NCBI GenBank assembly: GCA_045586385.1
Contig: JAZNAE010000096.1
Span: 7,418 to 71,417 of the forward strand
Source of the DNA: Suilimivivens sp045586385
GTDB taxonomy: Bacteria; Bacillota; Clostridia; Lachnospirales; Lachnospiraceae
DNA: 64,000 bases
Direction: 5' to 3'
Shown here: positions 61,157-64,000 of the stretch, one piece after another
Layout: every line of letters starts with the position of its first letter
Position numbering within the stretch: position 1 is the first letter of the stretch
The notes under the pieces: generated by a model
What the model was told of the DNA's origin: nothing
What the model saw: only the letters and a program-made list of their open reading frames with translations
The model's database searches: none
Made by a program: the position numbers and the translations under genes

Positions 61157-63448
61157 ATGATTTCATTATCAAACAGCGGAGCCTATCTGCTTAGAGGAAC
61201 AGAACTTGTCTATGATGACGGACAGGTAAGTGCTGCGATTAAGAGCAAAACAGGTAGCGACATTACCAAAGAAGAAGCAAAAAAAGGAACCATTGCTTAC
61301 GGTATTTTAGAATCCCATAATACCTCCGGCAACATGGACAAACTCAAAATCAAATTTGACAAATTAACTTCCCACGATATTACATTCGTAGGAATTATTC
61401 AGACTGCTCGTGCGTCAGGACTTGAGAAGTTCCCGGTACCTTACGTGCTTACCAACTGTCACAATTCCCTTTGTGCAGTAGGTGGAACCATCAATGAAGA
61501 TGATCACATGTTTGGCCTTACCTGTGCAAAGAAATACGGCGGTGTTTATGTACCTCCTCATCAGGCAGTTATCCACCAGTTTGCAAGAGAAATGCTTGCA
61601 GGTGGCGGCAAGATGATTCTTGGATCCGATTCCCATACACGTTACGGTGCCCTTGGTACCATGGCAATGGGTGAAGGCGGACCTGAACTTGTAAAACAGT
61701 TATTAAATCAGACTTATGATATTAATATGCCCGGTGTGGTTGGTGTTTACTTAACAGGAGAACCTGTAAAGGGCGTAGGTCCTCAGGACGTGGCCCTTGC
61801 GATTATCGGTGCAGTGTTTGCTAACGGATATGTAAAGAATAAAGTGATGGAATTTGTAGGACCCGGTGTGGCATCCTTAAGTGCTGACTTCAGAATCGGT
61901 GTGGATGTTATGACTACAGAAACCACTTGCTTATCATCCATCTGGCAGACAGATGACAAGATTAAAGAATTTTATGATATTCACGGAAGAAGCGGTGATT
62001 ATAAGGAATTAAATCCGGCAGAAGTGGCTTACTACGATGGTGTAATCACTGTTGACTTAAGCAAAGTGAAACCCATGATAGCCATGCCCTTCCATCCCAG
62101 CAATACCTATACCATTGAAGAGTTAAATGCAAACCTTCTTGATATTCTTGATGATGTGGAAAAGAAGGCAATGGTTTCCCTTGACGGTGCCGTAGACTAT
62201 TCCTTAAAGAATAAAGTGCTAAATGGAAAATTAATGGTTGACCAGGGAATTATCGCAGGCTGTGCCGGCGGTGGTTTTGAAAATATTTGTGCAGCAGCAG
62301 ATATTATGAAAGGTAAATATATTGGTGCAGACGGATTTACCTTAAGTGTATACCCTGCTTCCATGCCGGTTTATATGGAACTGATTAAGAATGGCTGTGC
62401 AGCAACACTTATGGAAACAGGTGCGGTACTGAAAACAGCATTCTGCGGACCTTGCTTTGGTGCAGGCGATACACCTGCAAACAATGCATTCAGTATCCGT
62501 CATTCCACAAGAAACTTCCCCAACAGAGAAGGTTCCAAGCTTCAGAGCGGCCAGATTGCTTCCGTTGCACTTATGGATGCACGTTCCATTGCCGCTACAG
62601 CAGCCAACAAAGGTGTGCTTACCCCTGCAACTGACTTTGATGGTAACTTAGGTGAATATAAATATTTCTTTGATTCCAAGATTTATGAAAACAGAGTATT
62701 TGACTCCAAGGGCGTAGCAGATCCTACAGTAGAAATCCAGTTTGGTCCCAACATCAAGGACTGGCCGGCAATGACAGAGCTTCCTGAGAATTTAGTACTA
62801 CGCGTGGTATCTGAAATCCATGATCCTGTTACTACCACAGATGAACTGATTCCTTCCGGAGAAACTTCTTCTTACCGTTCCAATCCCTTGGGACTTGCAG
62901 AGTTTACCTTGTCCAGAAAGGACCCTGCTTATGTAGGCCGTGCGAAGGATATTCAGGTAGCACAGAAAGCGGTGATGGAAGGTCAGTGTCCTATCGAAGC
63001 AAAACCTGAATTAAAGGCAGTCATGGAAGTCATCAATAAAGACTACCCTGAAGTAGGAAAAGGAAACGTAGGTTTTGGTTCTACCATTTTTGCCGTAAAA
63101 CCCGGTGACGGTTCTGCAAGAGAACAGGCAGCATCCTGCCAGAAGGTACTTGGCGGCTGGGCAAATATTGCCAATGAATATGCAACCAAGAGATACCGCT
63201 CTAACTTAATTAACTGGGGTATGCTGCCGTTCTTAATTGAAGAAGGAGAACTTCCTTTTAAGAATAAAGATTACCTCTTCTTCCCCGGCATCAGAAAAGC
63301 TGTAGAAGAAAAGACAGAGGAAATCAAAGGTTATATGGTAGGAGCAGATTCCATGAAGGAATTTACCGTAAAACTTGGTGAACTTACCAATGAAGAACGT
63401 CAGATTATTTTGGACGGATGTCTGATTAATTATAACCGTGTAAAATAA
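61157..63448 (+). CDS. Aconitase-family hydratase (YbhJ-like)
   Basis: 763 residues of the aconitase superfamily. The [4Fe-4S] cysteine pair is in AFCGPCFGAGDTPANN, and GSDSHTRYGALGTMAMG and NFPNREG are typical active-site segments. The swivel domain is C-terminal. The protein is closer to the YbhJ-type hydratases than to citric-acid-cycle AcnA or LeuC, so the substrate is not known. It is monocistronic behind a good promoter, with GGAGGAG before ATG 61157. Confidence 0.88.
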   Translation: MISLSNSGAYLLRGTELVYDDGQVSAAIKSKTGSDITKEEAKKGTIAYGILESHNTSGNMDKLKIKFDKLTSHDITFVGIIQTARASGLEKFPVPYVLTNCHNSLCAVGGTINEDDHMFGLTCAKKYGGVYVPPHQAVIHQFAREMLAGGGKMILGSDSHTRYGALGTMAMGEGGPELVKQLLNQTYDINMPGVVGVYLTGEPVKGVGPQDVALAIIGAVFANGYVKNKVMEFVGPGVASLSADFRIGVDVMTTETTCLSSIWQTDDKIKEFYDIHGRSGDYKELNPAEVAYYDGVITVDLSKVKPMIAMPFHPSNTYTIEELNANLLDILDDVEKKAMVSLDGAVDYSLKNKVLNGKLMVDQGIIAGCAGGGFENICAAADIMKGKYIGADGFTLSVYPASMPVYMELIKNGCAATLMETGAVLKTAFCGPCFGAGDTPANNAFSIRHSTRNFPNREGSKLQSGQIASVALMDARSIAATAANKGVLTPATDFDGNLGEYKYFFDSKIYENRVFDSKGVADPTVEIQFGPNIKDWPAMTELPENLVLRVVSEIHDPVTTTDELIPSGETSSYRSNPLGLAEFTLSRKDPAYVGRAKDIQVAQKAVMEGQCPIEAKPELKAVMEVINKDYPEVGKGNVGFGSTIFAVKPGDGSAREQAASCQKVLGGWANIANEYATKRYRSNLINWGMLPFLIEEGELPFKNKDYLFFPGIRKAVEEKTEEIKGYMVGADSMKEFTVKLGELTNEERQIILDGCLINYNRVK

Positions 63449-63487
63449 TATTTTATGTAAACAACTAAAGATTTGAAAACAAAGTCC

Positions 63488-63605
63488 GATATACTAGGTA
63501 CAGGGTGGTCATCAAGGCCGGATGACAAAGCCCGCACTAAGAAAGTTTAGCCACGGATGGTATTTACAAAAACAATGTTTTTGAAAGTACCATCCGTTTT
63601 GTTTT
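63488..63605 (+). ncRNA. Candidate structured leader RNA with terminator
   Basis: CCG (63488) and CGG (63555) may close a junction holding GGG-TG-GTCATC/GATGAC-AAAG-CCC and a CTAA/TTAG hairpin. It is followed by the terminator ACGGATGGTA/TACCATCCGT with an inner CAAAAAC/GTTTTTG and T-rich tail (63554-63603). ACAGGG...CAAAGCC recalls the c-di-GMP-I (GEMM) aptamer but lacks its full consensus. Confidence 0.5.
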
Positions 63606-63657
63606 CCCGTGCACTTAATTGATATCAGAGAAAGGGTTAAACAGAAAAGGAGGCTAA

Positions 63658-64000
63658 ATGCGAATTGATTCCAGCAATATAGGAATGGAATCCGAACGTA
63701 GTTACTCGGCAACATCAACCAGAGTAACCAAAATGACAATCACAAACAGCAGGCAAAAATTGGAGGATGGAACTGACAGCCTGTTTGGTAATTTATTGGG
63801 AACGGGAGAAGAAGAGACATCCATGTCACGGGAAGAGATGCTAGATGCAGGTAAGGAGGAAAGCCCGGAAGATTTTCTTTCAAAGACCATAGAGGAAATG
63901 CGTGCAAAAATAAACGCATTTAGGATGGGAAAGATAGAAAATATGGATGTTGAGAAAACCGGCAGGGAGCTTAAGGAAATTAAAAAGCAATGTCTGGATT
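63658..64000 (+). CDS. Hypothetical protein, N-terminal 114 residues (runs off window)
   Basis: ATG 63658 follows AAAAGGAGG and the frame stays open to the window edge. The start MRIDSSNIGMESERSYSATS resembles a conserved Lachnospiraceae family of unknown function that I recall only by its N-terminus. The visible part is acidic, Ser/Thr-rich and helical (LSKTIEEMRAKINAF), without signal peptide or membrane helix. It follows a candidate leader RNA and terminator, so premature termination may regulate it. Confidence 0.75.
   Translation, partial: MRIDSSNIGMESERSYSATSTRVTKMTITNSRQKLEDGTDSLFGNLLGTGEEETSMSREEMLDAGKEESPEDFLSKTIEEMRAKINAFRMGKIENMDVEKTGRELKEIKKQCLD

Noticed and set aside
63488..63605. 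Firm annotation as a c-di-GMP-I riboswitch
   Set aside because: Only short segments match the remembered consensus, so it is listed as an unassigned candidate leader.

Overview
The window reads as about 64 kb of Firmicutes chromosome, most likely a Lachnospiraceae member of the Butyrivibrio/Roseburia kind. The evidence is moderate-to-low GC, strong AGGAGG ribosome sites, a CIRCE-controlled hrcA-grpE-dnaK-dnaJ operon, SpoVT, HTH-Uma2 and Rpn-type proteins, a large secreted GH10 xylanase, glycogen phosphorylase, and a histone-H1-like Lys/Ala protein. No rRNA, tRNA, CRISPR array or intact insertion sequence was found. The family assignment is inference from protein character, not from a marker-gene search.

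Layout. 1-4 kb: end of a glycerol-catabolism operon (DUF1667-like tail, glpK) running into a protein with a cyclic-nucleotide-binding-like N-terminus. 4-11 kb: chemoreceptor, manA, then an aminotransferase-patatin-uppP operon and a histone-like protein. 11.2-11.6 kb: a 458-bp imperfect palindrome. 11.7-16.7 kb: heat-shock operon. 16.8-23 kb: DEDDh exonuclease, VanW protein, AIR-synthase-like protein, an Lrp regulator with its aminotransferase, and a membrane protein. 23-30 kb (minus strand): an SPFH protein with a ribbon-helix-helix protein, a SIMPL lipoprotein, trmL, a two-component system and mutS2. 30-35 kb: membrane protein, radical SAM enzyme, a 54-bp tandem repeat, an HTH-GpsA fusion, spoVT, and a C39-like protease. 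35.7-41.3 kb: complete oligopeptide ABC transporter, then a second palindrome and an M20 amidohydrolase. 42.7-46.2 kb: xylanase. 46-49 kb (minus strand): pncB and an OadB/OadG-like pair behind a yybP-ykoY (Mn2+) riboswitch. 49-52 kb: HTH-Uma2, then an MFS transporter behind a leader-peptide attenuator. 52-58 kb: T-box, third palindrome, ileS and glgP. 58-64 kb: LytTR/DUF3021, a small ORF lacking a start codon, an Rpn-type nuclease, an aconitase-family hydratase, and a structured leader in front of a truncated hypothetical gene.

The genes are mostly housekeeping and polymer degradation: xylan cleavage outside the cell, peptide import with M20 hydrolysis, glycogen turnover and glycerol use. RNA-level control is unusually dense, with a riboswitch, a T-box, a leader-peptide attenuator, and several genes whose Shine-Dalgarno sequence lies in or directly against the 3' arm of a terminator-like hairpin. 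The most unusual items are the three long imperfect palindromes, the HTH-GpsA fusion with a substituted substrate-site residue, the Mn2+ riboswitch in front of an OadB homologue, the leader-peptide MFS gene, and the start-less small ORF.
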